Shown here: positions 8,133 to 17,230 of the stretch, piece after piece
Position numbering within the stretch: position 1 is the first letter of the stretch
Layout: the number at the start of each line of letters is the position of its first letter
Origin: Oceanobacillus halophilus
GTDB lineage: Bacteria; Bacillota; Bacilli; Bacillales; Amphibacillaceae
Direction: 5' to 3'
Length of the DNA: 64,000 nt
Assembly (NCBI RefSeq): GCF_003628505.1
Contig: NZ_RBZP01000004.1
Span: forward strand, 143,144-207,143
Position numbers and translations under genes: made by a program
The notes under the pieces: generated by a model
Database searches by the model: none
What the model saw: only the letters and a program-made list of their open reading frames with translations
Told to the model about the DNA's origin: nothing

Positions 8133-11100
8133 TTACGCTTCTTTTTTCTTCTTCCGTTTCCTTCTTCCAGTTACCTTTGCAGTTAAATCATCAAACAAGG
8201 TATAAATAACTGGTACAAAGAACAGTGTAAACAGGGTTGATACGCTCAATCCAAAGATGATGGTTACAGCTAATGGCTGTTGCATTTCGGCTCCTTCGCC
8301 TAGTGCGAGTCCTAGTGGAACCATGGCTAATACGGTGGTTAGTGTGGTCATTAGGATTGGGCGCAGCCTGTTTCGTCCTGCTTCGATAATGGCTTGTTTT
8401 CTGGTCATGCCACGGCGCCGGAGAATGTTTATATAATCCACTAGTACGATTGAGTTATTCACGACTATACCGGCGAGCATGATGATCCCGATAAAGCCTG
8501 GGATACTTAGTGGTAATCCAGTTACAAACAGTCCGACCAATACGCCGATTACGGTTGTTGGTAATGCAAACATGATAATGAATGGGAACAGGAAGTTTTC
8601 AAACTGAACCGCCATGACTGCATAGACTAGGAAAATCGAGAATACAAGGGCTAAAGCTAATTGCCCAAATGATTCTGCCATGTCTTCTGCCTGGCCACCC
8701 ATGGAATAGCTGTATCCTTCAGGAAGGTTCATCGCCTCCAATCGAGTTTCCACATCTGCTACTACACTTGCCAAGTCACGTTCTGCAATGGCACTTGTCA
8801 CATTGGTTTGTGGTTGCTGATTTTCCCTTGTTAGTGTTGCTGGTCCTTGAACCTCTTCAAACGTTGCAACTTCTGTTAATGGAATAGTTGCTCCGTTTGC
8901 TGTTTGGATTTTCAAGTTTTTCGCATCACTTATGGTACCTTGTTGATCATCAGGATACGTAAGGACAACATCCATCTCACGCCCTGCTTCACGATATCTT
9001 GTTGCGGTTTGGCCATTAAATTGCATTTGGATTTGGCCGGTAATTCCTGACTCCGTCAAACCGTACATAGCTGCTTTATCTTCAATAATGTTAATTTCCA
9101 TTTGTGGAATACCTTCTGATGCAGAGGAAGTTGGATTAAACACTCCTTCTACCGTGGAAATTTCATCGACGACTTGTTCCGATAATTCCTGTAATACGTC
9201 ATGTTCTGGCCCGGTTAACGCAATTTGAATCGGGTCACCCATACTCATGGTGGCACCCATCGAACTGGCCGTAATTTCCGCGCCCGCTATTTCACGGAAC
9301 TTTTCATCCATTTCCTGAACGATTTCATCTGTTGAACGATCTCGTTCTGTCGCTGGGATGAGCTGTAAGGTGTACGTTGCTCCACCTGAACCTCCACCCA
9401 TCATCGCGTTTCCGTCAGAACCACTTACTGTCACATAACTAACGTCCAATACATCTTCATAATCCACTAATACTTCGTTCACTTGTTCGGCAATGTCATA
9501 GGTGTATTCAAACGTCGTTCCAGGTTCTGTCTCAACCGAAATTTGCGCTTGCCCTTGATCAGATGCCGGAATGAACTCTGCTCCAATCATTGGAATGAGC
9601 GCCAAACTTCCGATAATTATAGCAATAACTACTGCAATGGTTGTTTTCCTAAATTTCACTACTGCTTTTAATACGCTCGTATAGCGATCTCTTAACCAAT
9701 CAAGGAAACGGTCAAACCAGTAACGGCGTCCGTGGTCTTCCATTGCTTTTGCAAGTAATTTAGAGGAAAGCATTGGCACAAGGGTAATTGCAACAATTAA
9801 GGAAGCAATTAAGGAAAAGACAACCGCTAAGCCAAGTGGCATGAATAATTCTGCTGCCATTCCTTCCACGAATACCATTGGCAAGAACACAACCAATGTC
9901 GTCGTTGTTGATGCAATAACGGCTGGCGCAAGTTCGGATGCACCTTTTGTTGCGGAATCAAATAAGCTGTTTCCTCGTTTTCGGTAGGAATAAATATTTT
10001 CCAAAATAACGATGGAACTGTCGACCATCATCCCGATACCCAACGCTAACCCGCCTAATGTCAGTACGTTCAATGTTTCGCCCGTAAAGTACATCAAAGC
10101 GAATGTGGTAATCAATGCAATTGGAATCGATAGTCCGATAACAAGAGTTGCCCGAATACTTCTTAGGAATAATAGCAAGATAAAGACGGATATGATACCA
10201 CCGATGATGATATTTTTCATCACGGAATCAATCGACATCTCAATAAATTCCGACGTATCAATCAGTACCTCTAAATCAATATCCCCAAGCTCTGATTGGA
10301 TGTTTTGCAGGTTATCCCGAATGGTTGAGGCCACTTCCACCGTGTTCGCATCGGTCTGTTTCATAATTGATAGAACGAGGGATTCCTCGCCATTTACCAG
10401 AGATGCAGAACTCGCTTCCTGGAATGTGTCCTTCACTTCTGCAACATCTTCTACATGAATTGTTGCTCCTGCTTGTGTCTGGATAATGGTTTCTCTAATA
10501 TCATCAAGGGACTCAAACTCTCCAGAAACGCGCATTTGCAGATCCTTATTTCCTTTATCGACCGTCCCAACACTTGCAGACTGATTCGTTTCATTTAATG
10601 CCTGCATGATCATTTGTGACGAAACCCCATATTGCTGAAGCTTCGCCGGATCTAGTTCCAGCTGAATTTCTCGATTTTTTCCACCTTCAACAGTGACAGA
10701 AGCAACGCCCGCTTGTCTTTCAAAGAAAGGAACAATTTCGTCGTTTGCAACGGCTGTTAGGGTGGCAGCGTCTTTTCCTGTTACACCAACATACATAACA
10801 GGCATCGCTTCAGGGCTGAAACGTAAAATGCTTGGATCTCCCGCTTCTTCTGGTAACATGCCTTTTACTTGATCCACTTTTTCCCGGACATCAAGTAACG
10901 CCTGGTCCAAGTCGGTCCCATTTTTAAACATCATAATAACTAGTGAAGCACCAGATTGTGACTGAGACTGAATGGTATCAATCCCTTCTACTGTGCTCAC
11001 AGCGGATTCCACGGGACGGGAGATTAAATTTTCAATGTCCTCTGGCGCTGCATCCGAGTAACTGGTTGCGACCACTGCGACGGGTAAATCAATTTTCGGA

Positions 11101-11210
11101 AAAAGATCAACTGCCAAATTTCGAACGGACATAATCCCGAGCGCTAAAATGGCCAGCACTATCATGATGACGCCAACAGGACGTTTGACGGATGTATTTA
11201 CAAGTTTCAA
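8133..11210 (-). CDS. swrC: RND efflux transporter (HAE1/SwrC type)
   Basis: A 1025-residue inner-membrane drug/proton antiporter with twelve membrane segments and two large extracytoplasmic loops, arranged as in AcrB and B. subtilis SwrC (YerP). Visible motifs are VNTSVKRPVGVIMIVLAI at the N-terminus, the helix 4 segment GIGMMVDSSIVILENIYSYRKRG, and a C-terminal MLAGIVVNNSIVLVDYINILRRRG with the matching second-half signature. SwrC-type pumps confer resistance to surfactin-like and other amphiphiles; the substrate here is not known. The start is a TTG three nt after the adaptor stop codon, with only a G-run upstream, so translation is probably coupled to the adaptor. Confidence 0.9.
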   Translation of the reverse strand: MKLVNTSVKRPVGVIMIVLAILALGIMSVRNLAVDLFPKIDLPVAVVATSYSDAAPEDIENLISRPVESAVSTVEGIDTIQSQSQSGASLVIMMFKNGTDLDQALLDVREKVDQVKGMLPEEAGDPSILRFSPEAMPVMYVGVTGKDAATLTAVANDEIVPFFERQAGVASVTVEGGKNREIQLELDPAKLQQYGVSSQMIMQALNETNQSASVGTVDKGNKDLQMRVSGEFESLDDIRETIIQTQAGATIHVEDVAEVKDTFQEASSASLVNGEESLVLSIMKQTDANTVEVASTIRDNLQNIQSELGDIDLEVLIDTSEFIEMSIDSVMKNIIIGGIISVFILLLFLRSIRATLVIGLSIPIALITTFALMYFTGETLNVLTLGGLALGIGMMVDSSIVILENIYSYRKRGNSLFDSATKGASELAPAVIASTTTTLVVFLPMVFVEGMAAELFMPLGLAVVFSLIASLIVAITLVPMLSSKLLAKAMEDHGRRYWFDRFLDWLRDRYTSVLKAVVKFRKTTIAVVIAIIIGSLALIPMIGAEFIPASDQGQAQISVETEPGTTFEYTYDIAEQVNEVLVDYEDVLDVSYVTVSGSDGNAMMGGGSGGATYTLQLIPATERDRSTDEIVQEMDEKFREIAGAEITASSMGATMSMGDPIQIALTGPEHDVLQELSEQVVDEISTVEGVFNPTSSASEGIPQMEINIIEDKAAMYGLTESGITGQIQMQFNGQTATRYREAGREMDVVLTYPDDQQGTISDAKNLKIQTANGATIPLTEVATFEEVQGPATLTRENQQPQTNVTSAIAERDLASVVADVETRLEAMNLPEGYSYSMGGQAEDMAESFGQLALALVFSIFLVYAVMAVQFENFLFPFIIMFALPTTVIGVLVGLFVTGLPLSIPGFIGIIMLAGIVVNNSIVLVDYINILRRRGMTRKQAIIEAGRNRLRPILMTTLTTVLAMVPLGLALGEGAEMQQPLAVTIIFGLSVSTLFTLFFVPVIYTLFDDLTAKVTGRRKRKKKKEA

Positions 11211-11213
11211 GTT

Positions 11214-12077
11214 CTATTCGCCCCCCGTAACATCTACCTGAATGCCATCAGTTAATGTGATTTGACCAGAAGTGACAACCTGATCTCCTTCTTGAATTTC
11301 ACCTTCGATAGCTGTTACATCTGATTGGGTTTCTAAAATCGTAACTACCTGTTTGGTTGCTGCATTATCCTTTACGATGTAAACAAATGATTCCTCATTT
11401 TCCTCCACGATTGCTGCGGTAGGTACGATTAAGGCAGATTCATATTTTTCTTCTGGAATGAGAACTTCACTAACCATACCAGGTATGATTTCATTCTCAT
11501 CATTTTCTACTGTTGCCACAACTGGATATAATCCTGTGTCATCAGGCAATGTATCTATTTTTGTTATCGTTGCTTCATATTCTTCACCATCTATCCTTGT
11601 ATCCACGGTATCTTCCAGAGAAATCAATGAACGAACATCTGCTGTTACGGAAAATTGAACTTTCACCGTATCCAAATCTGCAATCATAGCGATAGGCTCT
11701 TCCGTACTTGCCATGTCCCCCTCACTAACCTGTAAGTTAATGATTTCTCCGTCTTTAGAAGCACGGATATTTTGTTTTCCAGCAGGAGTTGAAAGTCTAA
11801 CAAGGATATCGTCTTCTTCCACTTGCTCCCCATCTTCTACTTCCAGTTCATCCACTTCACCGGGTGTTTGGACCATGATTGGGGTGGAACTGTTTGGTGC
11901 TGTACGTCCGAAAACAGATCTCTCCACGGTCATATCTTTTTCTTCCACCTCAGCAACTTCTACGGTTACCACTCTTTCTTCTTCCTCTTCGCTCGAAGTA
12001 TCATCTTCCTCTGCACAAGCGGCAAGTAATGTCGTCAGCAAAATAATGAACATGATTAAGCTCCATCTTTTCTTCAT
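11214..12077 (-). CDS. RND efflux adaptor lipoprotein (membrane fusion protein)
   Basis: Extracytoplasmic adaptor partner of the RND pump encoded immediately downstream. The 287-residue protein starts with MKKRW and a hydrophobic stretch ending in a lipobox (LLAAC, Cys near 21), so it should be membrane-anchored. An acidic linker follows, then two half-lipoyl segments (VEDGEQVEEDDILVRL and the later ISEGD-like strand in NLQVSEGDMAS) and a beta-barrel region. A long coiled-coil hairpin is absent, as expected in a Gram-positive cell with no outer membrane channel. The gene pair ends in the terminator at 8083. Confidence 0.88.
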   Translation of the reverse strand: MKKRWSLIMFIILLTTLLAACAEEDDTSSEEEEERVVTVEVAEVEEKDMTVERSVFGRTAPNSSTPIMVQTPGEVDELEVEDGEQVEEDDILVRLSTPAGKQNIRASKDGEIINLQVSEGDMASTEEPIAMIADLDTVKVQFSVTADVRSLISLEDTVDTRIDGEEYEATITKIDTLPDDTGLYPVVATVENDENEIIPGMVSEVLIPEEKYESALIVPTAAIVEENEESFVYIVKDNAATKQVVTILETQSDVTAIEGEIQEGDQVVTSGQITLTDGIQVDVTGGE

Positions 12078-12270
12078 TCGAAAAAGCTCCTCTCCTTTTA
12101 TCGTGCATTCGTCCTACCAATATGTGATAGATATAGTTTTTTACGAAATATATTCCTTCATGCAAAGAACGATTTTTATATGTAAGTATCCCTAACTGCA
12201 CATCTGTTTAACGTTTCCTATTATCCCACGTTTACTCCTCGCTTTCCACTTTGATGCAGTAATTTGGATA

Positions 12271-12300
12271 AAGAAAAAAAGAGGACAAATTATCCTCTTC
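12271..12300 (-). terminator. Possible terminator downstream of the comK-like gene
   Basis: On the minus strand, AGAGGA and TCCTCT form a short stem followed by seven or more Ts. It sits about 250 bp beyond the ComK-like stop codon, so the assignment is tentative. Confidence 0.5.
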
Positions 12301-12387
12301 CTGTCTATATGCTATACGATTTTAGTATGTGATTGGTTTCGTTATTTTTAAGTTTCTTTTTGTAGTTTTTTTGTTTTTGCGCATTCG

Positions 12388-12480
12388 CTCTCTATGGAAA
12401 TACACTCCGCTTTCCGAGGAAGCTAAGACCGTGCCCATAGAAAGCGTCGTATTCTTCCGGAGCAAATTGTAATCAACCTA
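12388..12480. repeat. Chimeric remnant of the composite repeat
   Basis: The left half (GGAAATACACTCCGCTTTCC) is the outer end of module II. The right half (AAGACCGTGCCC, then CGTATTCTTCCGGAGC) is the outer end of module I. The interior of both is missing, consistent with a deletion between two modules of one composite copy. Confidence 0.7.
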
Positions 12481-12548
12481 AATCTAGAACAAGCTAGAAT
12501 CAATAATAACCGATTTTAACTACCTCAGACTTTCTACTCCTAAAAATC

Positions 12549-13052
12549 TCACCACAATTTCGGTCCTTTCCCGAAGAGTGTGTTTCGGTTAAAGTAGACG
12601 ATAACTTGGCTTGCGCGTTTATACTGTTTGTCGAAAATGGCTTTGGATGTATGTATGATTTTGCTAGTGCCATCTATGAAGGTGACGATGGTTTGGTTTT
12701 TGTTATACTCTTCATAATTTTTTATGTGTCGATACGATAACCAAATGCAATTTTTATTTTTCGAAGATGTAGTTGGGAAGATATATATACCTTGCTGTGG
12801 GATGATTGGGATAGGTATTTTACTGGAGGATTTTAATATATCCTTAACAACTTCTTTCCTTCCGCTAAGAGTGGAACCTGAAAGTTTACAGTTAAAAGAA
12901 ATGATTTGCAGTGGCTTTAATCCGGTGTAAACTTCTTTCGTCTCCTGCGCCTTGTAACCATAACTCTCTTCAATAATACACGATCGATAAAAGGTTGAAT
13001 CGTTTGACATAATCATCTTCGTCCTTCTAGTTATTTGATAATAATGCTTCAT
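12549..13052 (-). CDS. ComK-like competence transcription factor (short form)
   Basis: Minor-groove DNA-binding activator family that switches on competence genes in Bacillus. The 167-residue protein shows the ComK landmarks in order: GLKPLQIISFNCKLSGSTLSGR (compare the MKPLQIVDRSCRFFGSSYAGR region of B. subtilis ComK as I remember it), then IFPTTSSKNKNCIWLSY and VTFIDGTSK. It ends soon after QVIVYFNRNT, about 25-35 residues earlier than B. subtilis ComK, so the C-terminal tail is missing. ATG 13052 is preferred because AAAAGGGG is 8 nt upstream; longer in-frame starts lack a ribosome site. Whether it still activates competence genes is unknown. Confidence 0.82.
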   Translation of the reverse strand: MKHYYQITRRTKMIMSNDSTFYRSCIIEESYGYKAQETKEVYTGLKPLQIISFNCKLSGSTLSGRKEVVKDILKSSSKIPIPIIPQQGIYIFPTTSSKNKNCIWLSYRHIKNYEEYNKNQTIVTFIDGTSKIIHTSKAIFDKQYKRASQVIVYFNRNTLFGKGPKLW

Positions 13053-13380
13053 TACAAAAACCCCTTTTCCATTTTTTAGTTTTTTTATGGTTCGTATTTT
13101 GCTGCATTTTGTCATTTCGCGCGTTTTCTAATACTATTTTACTATATTGAACAAAAAATTCAATATATTATTTAAAATTGTTTTAAAATTTTTATTTATT
13201 GGAAATTTTTAGGAATACTAGTCTAACGGGAACAAGGGGGAATCTTTTTAGAAAAATACGCTAATTTCCTTGAGAAAATTCAGATTCACAACTAGGTAAT
13301 TAGTCGCATTTTACTTCCATTTCATCCTAGCAACCAAAATAGGATGTATGCTATACTAAAATCAATCGAGGAGGGATATT
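13053..13380. other. AT-rich intergenic region with inverted repeat
   Basis: No gene is seen in these 328 bp between divergent genes. TATATTGAA and TTCAATATA form a 9-bp inverted repeat with a 7-nt gap at 13143-13167, close to where a promoter for the ComK-like gene is expected. Poly-A/T tracts (AAAATTGTTTTAAAATTTTT) lie next to it and loosely resemble AAAA-N-TTTT ComK boxes, but spacing is not ideal. CATCCTA/TAGGATG flanks the region just upstream of the small plus-strand gene. Confidence 0.4.
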
Positions 13381-13569
13381 TTGGATATTGCAGGACTTTC
13401 CGTAGTGATGGCACAAAGTGAAGTACGAGCGAATGCTGGTGTTGCATTGATGGACAAAGTAATGAATATGGCCGATCAGCAAGGTAGTCAGTTAGCTAAC
13501 ATGCTTGGAGAATCAACCGAGTCAGCCAGTCATCCGACATTAGGCAAAACTATCGATATACATATATAA
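13381..13569 (+). CDS. YjfB-family putative motility protein
   Basis: A 62-residue protein of the small YjfB family, which is associated with motility genes in Bacillaceae by annotation rather than defined mechanism. The conserved pattern is an N-terminal MDIAGLSVVMAQSEV helix, a central VALMDKVMNMADQQG segment, then a Ser/Thr-rich linker and the terminal LGKTIDIHI. The start is TTG, with GAGGAGGG 6 nt upstream. It is monocistronic and followed directly by a terminator. No sigma-D promoter could be assigned with confidence. Confidence 0.85.
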   Translation: MDIAGLSVVMAQSEVRANAGVALMDKVMNMADQQGSQLANMLGESTESASHPTLGKTIDIHI

Positions 13570-13613
13570 AGCAGAACCCCCTAATAATCGAATAGGATGT
13601 TCTGCTTTTTTTT
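13569..13613 (+). terminator. Intrinsic terminator of the YjfB-like gene
   Basis: AAGCAGAAC pairs with GTTCTGCTT, with an AT-rich loop, followed by a run of eight Ts. It overlaps the stop codon by one base. Confidence 0.9.
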
Positions 13614-13683
13614 GCTTAATTAAGTATAACTGAAGCTATCGCCTGTAATTTCTTGCGATAGCCAAGTTTTTCTCATATGTTCA

Positions 13684-13992
13684 TTATTCTTCTTCGTCTT
13701 CACCAATGTCATTTGGTTCTTCTAATACTTCATCGTCGCCATTATTGTCGGCACCATTTTCTCCATCATCTTCCATGATATTTTCATTGCCATTGTCATC
13801 TTCCTGGTTTAATGGCGCTTCATCTTCATCCGTTAATGGAGCTTCTGTATCACCATTTTCTCCATCAGGAGCTTCATCCTCAACTGGTGCATCATCTTCA
13901 ATTGGATCTGGATCATCGTCATTACCACATGCAGCAACTAAAGATAATGCCAGGATTGGCGCACCTAACTTAAATAAATATTTTTTATTCAC
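13684..13992 (-). CDS. Acidic low-complexity lipoprotein
   Basis: A 102-residue predicted lipoprotein. KKYLFKLGAPILALSLVAAC is a signal sequence with a VAAC lipobox (Cys near 22). The rest of the chain is almost entirely Asp, Glu, Asn, Gly and Pro (repeated DDEAP/GDNE-type stretches) and is probably disordered and highly negative, a composition common in surface proteins of halotolerant bacilli. I place the start at GTG 13992, which has AAAGGAGG 8 nt upstream; an ATG further upstream has no ribosome site. No domain is recognised and no function is assigned. Confidence 0.75.
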   Translation of the reverse strand: MNKKYLFKLGAPILALSLVAACGNDDDPDPIEDDAPVEDEAPDGENGDTEAPLTDEDEAPLNQEDDNGNENIMEDDGENGADNNGDDEVLEEPNDIGEDEEE

Positions 13993-14103
13993 ATTAGTTT
14001 CCTCCTTTGATGTACGTTTCTCCATTAGGTTGTCCATTCTGAGGGAACTAATACGTGTTTTTTGTAAGTTTTTGTAAAAATTTCTCGTTAACTTATGTAT
14101 TAG

Positions 14104-14529
14104 CTATTTGATCGCAAAAGTAATCTCTGCCTCACAGGCAAGCTCACCGTCAACCGTGGCGATTCCTTTTCCTTTTCCGATAGGTCCTTTCATGCGAGTA
14201 ATTTCCACTTCGAGCTTTAATTGATCGCCCGGTCTTACTTGGCGTTTGAAACGGCATTTATCCACGCCAGCTAAAAATCCTAGTTTCCCTTTATTCGCTT
14301 CGATATTTAACACCGCAATCGCTCCAACCTGTGCAAGTGCTTCGATAATCAAAACTCCCGGCATTACCGCATATTCAGGAAAATGTCCTTGGAAAAAAGG
14401 TTCATTTGCGGTTACATTTTTCAACCCCACAACGCGCTTACCTTCTTCCATCTCCGTCACCTTATCCACTAATAAAAACGGATAGCGATGCGGAATAACT
14501 TCTTTAATTTGTTCGATATCCATCATCAT
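14104..14529 (-). CDS. fabZ: 3-hydroxyacyl-[acyl-carrier-protein] dehydratase
   Basis: Cytosolic hot-dog-fold enzyme that dehydrates 3-hydroxyacyl-ACP in each round of fatty acid elongation. The 141-residue protein has [13 protein letters not shown] near the N-terminus, catalytic His49 in [14 protein letters not shown] and Glu63 in [10 protein letters not shown]. The start is the first of three consecutive ATGs, with AAGGAG 7 nt upstream, giving the same length as B. subtilis FabZ (YwpB). It stands alone between the acidic lipoprotein and a repeat array, with flhP/flhO upstream as in B. subtilis. Confidence 0.95.
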   Translation of the reverse strand: MMMDIEQIKEVIPHRYPFLLVDKVTEMEEGKRVVGLKNVTANEPFFQGHFPEYAVMPGVLIIEALAQVGAIAVLNIEANKGKLGFLAGVDKCRFKRQVRPGDQLKLEVEITRMKGPIGKGKGIATVDGELACEAEITFAIK

Positions 14530-14650
14530 TATCGTACTCCTTCTCATTGGTATTTACTTGGAGTTATTATATCATTTCAGCAGTTGGGAAGGAAGTTGGA
14601 GTTGTAGTTTGGGAAGGTATGAAAGATGATAATGGGAATGGGTAGAGGTA

Positions 14651-14912
14651 TATCATCGACTGAAGGGAATATCGACGAACTTGAGGTCGATATCAACGAA
14701 ACTTGCTTTTTTATCTACACGAATTAGCTTGTTATCAACGTTCACTTGCACCTTATCTACGTTCTGGGCAGTTATCGACGAACTTCAGGCGGATATCAAC
14801 GAAACTTGCACACTTATCTACATGAAACAGCATATTATCAACGTTCACTTGCAACTTATCTACGTTCAAGGTAGATATCGACGAACTTGAGGCGGATATC
14901 AACGAAACATCC
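14651..14912. repeat. Phase-locked 21/19-bp repeat array with 103-bp higher-order period
   Basis: Units begin ATCAAC, ATCTAC or ATCGAC on the plus strand (the minus strand reads GTTGATAT, GTAGATA, GTCGATA). Most units are 21 bp, and one 19-bp unit occurs per five. The ATCGACGAACTT unit recurs at 14671, 14774 and 14877, exactly 103 bp apart. It lies between the fabZ start and the EpuA-like gene. Confidence 0.9.
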
Positions 14913-14975
14913 ATTAACAAGTAGATCGCTTTACCCCATCACACACCCCAATACCTTCTCCCTCCCATAAACACG

Positions 14976-15016
14976 AAAAAGCACAGAATATTCCTTTTCC
15001 AGGAACATTCTATGCT
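14976..15016 (-). terminator. Terminator overlapping the end of the EpuA-like gene
   Basis: On the minus strand, AGCATAGAATGTTCC pairs with GGAATATTCTGTGCT (G-U pairs included), followed by TTTTTC. The stop codon of the gene lies within the 5' arm. Confidence 0.85.
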
Positions 15017-15351
15017 TCTTTAAATACGATATCGATTATGTGTTGCCAGGTTTCAGTTTTTAAAATATCTGTTGGGTTGCCATCTCCCATAATTCCATAC
15101 CCGACCATTAAACCTGCAACTAACGCTGCGGCTGCAAAAATGATAAGAAGAATGATACGGAGCCAAATGGGAAAGATACGCCTTCTAGGACGTTTGTTTT
15201 CACGCTTGGCCGCTTTTCGTTTCTCCTTTTGCTGCTTTCTCGTTTGTTTATCTGTTGCTTGAGATTCTTTTTCCACTGATTTTTGCTTTTTATCCTTTAG
15301 CAATTTTCGTGATGGTTTCTCAGCAACTTTTTCTAATTGGTTTGTTGACAT
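15010..15351 (-). CDS. EpuA-like small membrane protein (annotated elsewhere as RNA polymerase subunit beta)
   Basis: A 113-residue protein. The first 55 residues are highly charged and Lys-rich (KQKSVEKESQ, KQQKEKRKAAKRE). One transmembrane helix follows in RRRIFPIWLRIILLIIFAAAALVAG, and the C-terminus has the family signature VGYGIMGDGNPTDILKTETWQHIIDIV. This matches the EpuA family, which many databases mislabel as DNA-directed RNA polymerase subunit beta; function is not established. The start is ATG 15351, with AAGGAG 9 nt upstream. Confidence 0.8.
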   Translation of the reverse strand: MSTNQLEKVAEKPSRKLLKDKKQKSVEKESQATDKQTRKQQKEKRKAAKRENKRPRRRIFPIWLRIILLIIFAAAALVAGLMVGYGIMGDGNPTDILKTETWQHIIDIVFKEA

Positions 15352-15602
15352 GGCAGTTAACTCCTTAATCCCTGACAAACAGTCCTATTAGTTTTTTCAG
15401 GACAATCTTATTATATAAAAGTTTATCACAAGATAGTCATATATATCTAGAATTTTTTCAATTTTTTACTGGTAATTAACGGAATTCCCCATTCTTTTTT
15501 TAGTATATTCGTCTTATTTTTAGTTTAGAAGTTAATTTTTATTGCTTGTTTCTTAAGAGTTTATTTAATCGCACTTTTTACAGAAGGCTCTTTTCACATA
15601 GT

Positions 15603-16278
15603 TTGTTGCTTTTGAAGTTTTACAGTTGACAGAAACTGTTGATAATCTGAATTCATAGTAATGTGCTTAACCCCGCTACGGAAATACACTACGCTTTCCG
15701 CGGGGAGCTGGTGAGCCTCCTTTGTGCTGACGCACAAAGCAGTCTCACCGATGCTCTTCTTCCCACAGGAGTCTCCGTGTATTTCCTCCGCTGTGCGTCT
15801 GCTCTACTTGTATAAACAGGAAATAAGCTATTTTCAAGAATAAAAATGATCTTAAACGTGATTTCAAGAACTTTCTCTCAAATATATCTTGTGCATCTAT
15901 CTTAGCGGAGGCAGAATACGGAGTCTCCTCGAAAATAAAAGGCAATTTTCTTCGTGCGATGCAATGCTGACGTAGACTTCCTAGTCCTGCGGGAGAAAAG
16001 CACGTGTCCCAAGACCCCCAGTAAGGTGACTACTTGATTAATCTTCTATGGCCCTTGAGCTGAGGAATCCTACTTCGAAGCGGTACTTGTGGACACAGGT
16101 GCAGTTACGGTTTTCAGCGAGGAGGCTGAGGCCGTGCCCGCGAACCACAAGTATTCTGCCGGAGCGTTTCACCGCACAAACTAATCATAAGAGTGAGCGA
16201 GAGCAATACTATTCTTAATAAAAGTAACCCACAGTCTATACAAGATGTAAGGTAAAGTCATGTTAAAAAAAGCAACAA
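15603..16278. repeat. Composite MITE-like repeat, copy R2 (module II then module I)
   Basis: The largest copy, about 676 bp. The outer ends are TTTGTTGCTTTTG on the left and AAAAAGCAACAA on the right, forming an inverted terminal match. Module II spans about 15672-15792 (GGAAATACACTACGC to GTGTATTTCCTCCGC) and contains CTTTGTGC/GCACAAAG inside GGTGAG/CTCACC. Module I spans about 15905-16165 and carries an extra internal stretch. A 110-bp AT-rich spacer separates them. Confidence 0.8.
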
Positions 16279-16320
16279 TCTTTTTGAATAGAGCTTTACA
16301 GAAGAATCAAGTTTAAGTCA

Positions 16321-17154
16321 TCAAGATCTCAATTGATTCACAAGCCCCATCATTTGATCACTCATGGAAATCGTACGAGAATTAAACTGGTACGATCTTT
16401 GCGTTAAGATCAAATCAGACATTTGCTTAGCGACATCGACATTGGATTGTTCCAATGCTTGGCTCTGTACAAGTGCACGATTTTGTTCTGGATTTTGAAT
16501 AATCTCTTCAAAATCAAGGCCAAGTTCTGCTAAGTCAGGAAGCCGAAACATGTTTCCCCCAGTTGCTTCTAGCAAATTAGGACGAACTGCTTGTACAACC
16601 TCGATTGTTCCAGCAGTTTCCGTCTGATTCCCACGTTTCACTTGTACTTGTCCGTTTTCCCCAATCGAAATAGCTTCAAATCCATCTGCTATGACAATTG
16701 GACCATCAGCACCCAGAACGGGATGTCCGTCACTTGTTGTGAGCATGACTGTTTCATTATCTTCCATCGGACTCAAATAAAAGGCGCCATCACGTGTGTA
16801 TCTTGTTTCGGTCACATCATTCTCGGTCACTTGAATCTGGTAAAGGTAATTTTCCTCCAGCAATGCTGTATCCAACGCCCGACCAGTGTTTTTGATTGCT
16901 CCTTGAGTCAGATTCATGTTCTCAGATCCCAGCCGAGCGCCGGAGCCAATTCGAATACCATCTGGAGTCATACGCACTTCATCATTTTCCGGATTTTTCA
17001 AGTTATTCATCTGCTGAAATAGTAGCGAGGAAAATTCTGCTTCTCGGGTCTTATATCCAGTAGTCTGACTGTTAGCCATGTTATTGCTGATTAAATCCAA
17101 TTTATTTTGCAACTGATTCATCGTAACTGCAGCTTGTATCATCGTTCGTGACAT
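16321..17154 (-). CDS. flhP: Flagellar basal-body rod/hook-type protein FlhP
   Basis: Axial flagellar protein of the FlgG/FlgF-like family. The 277-residue chain has the N-terminal rod motif (TMNQLQNKLDLISNNMANSQTTGYK split over residues about 11-35; SNNMAN is diagnostic), a variable middle and a C-terminal coiled-coil heptad region ending MSDQMMGLVNQLRS. The order mbl-flhO-flhP is the same as in B. subtilis, where both proteins are needed for flagellar assembly. The gene lies 76 bp after flhO and is likely co-transcribed with it. The composite repeat R2 begins just beyond its 3' end. Confidence 0.9.
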   Translation of the reverse strand: MSRTMIQAAVTMNQLQNKLDLISNNMANSQTTGYKTREAEFSSLLFQQMNNLKNPENDEVRMTPDGIRIGSGARLGSENMNLTQGAIKNTGRALDTALLEENYLYQIQVTENDVTETRYTRDGAFYLSPMEDNETVMLTTSDGHPVLGADGPIVIADGFEAISIGENGQVQVKRGNQTETAGTIEVVQAVRPNLLEATGGNMFRLPDLAELGLDFEEIIQNPEQNRALVQSQALEQSNVDVAKQMSDLILTQRSYQFNSRTISMSDQMMGLVNQLRS

Positions 17155-17230
17155 TCATTCCCCTCCAATCAACAAAGATAGCAAATGTTAAGTTCCCGTT
17201 CGTTCCTACCATTTGCCTCCTGTTTTTCTA

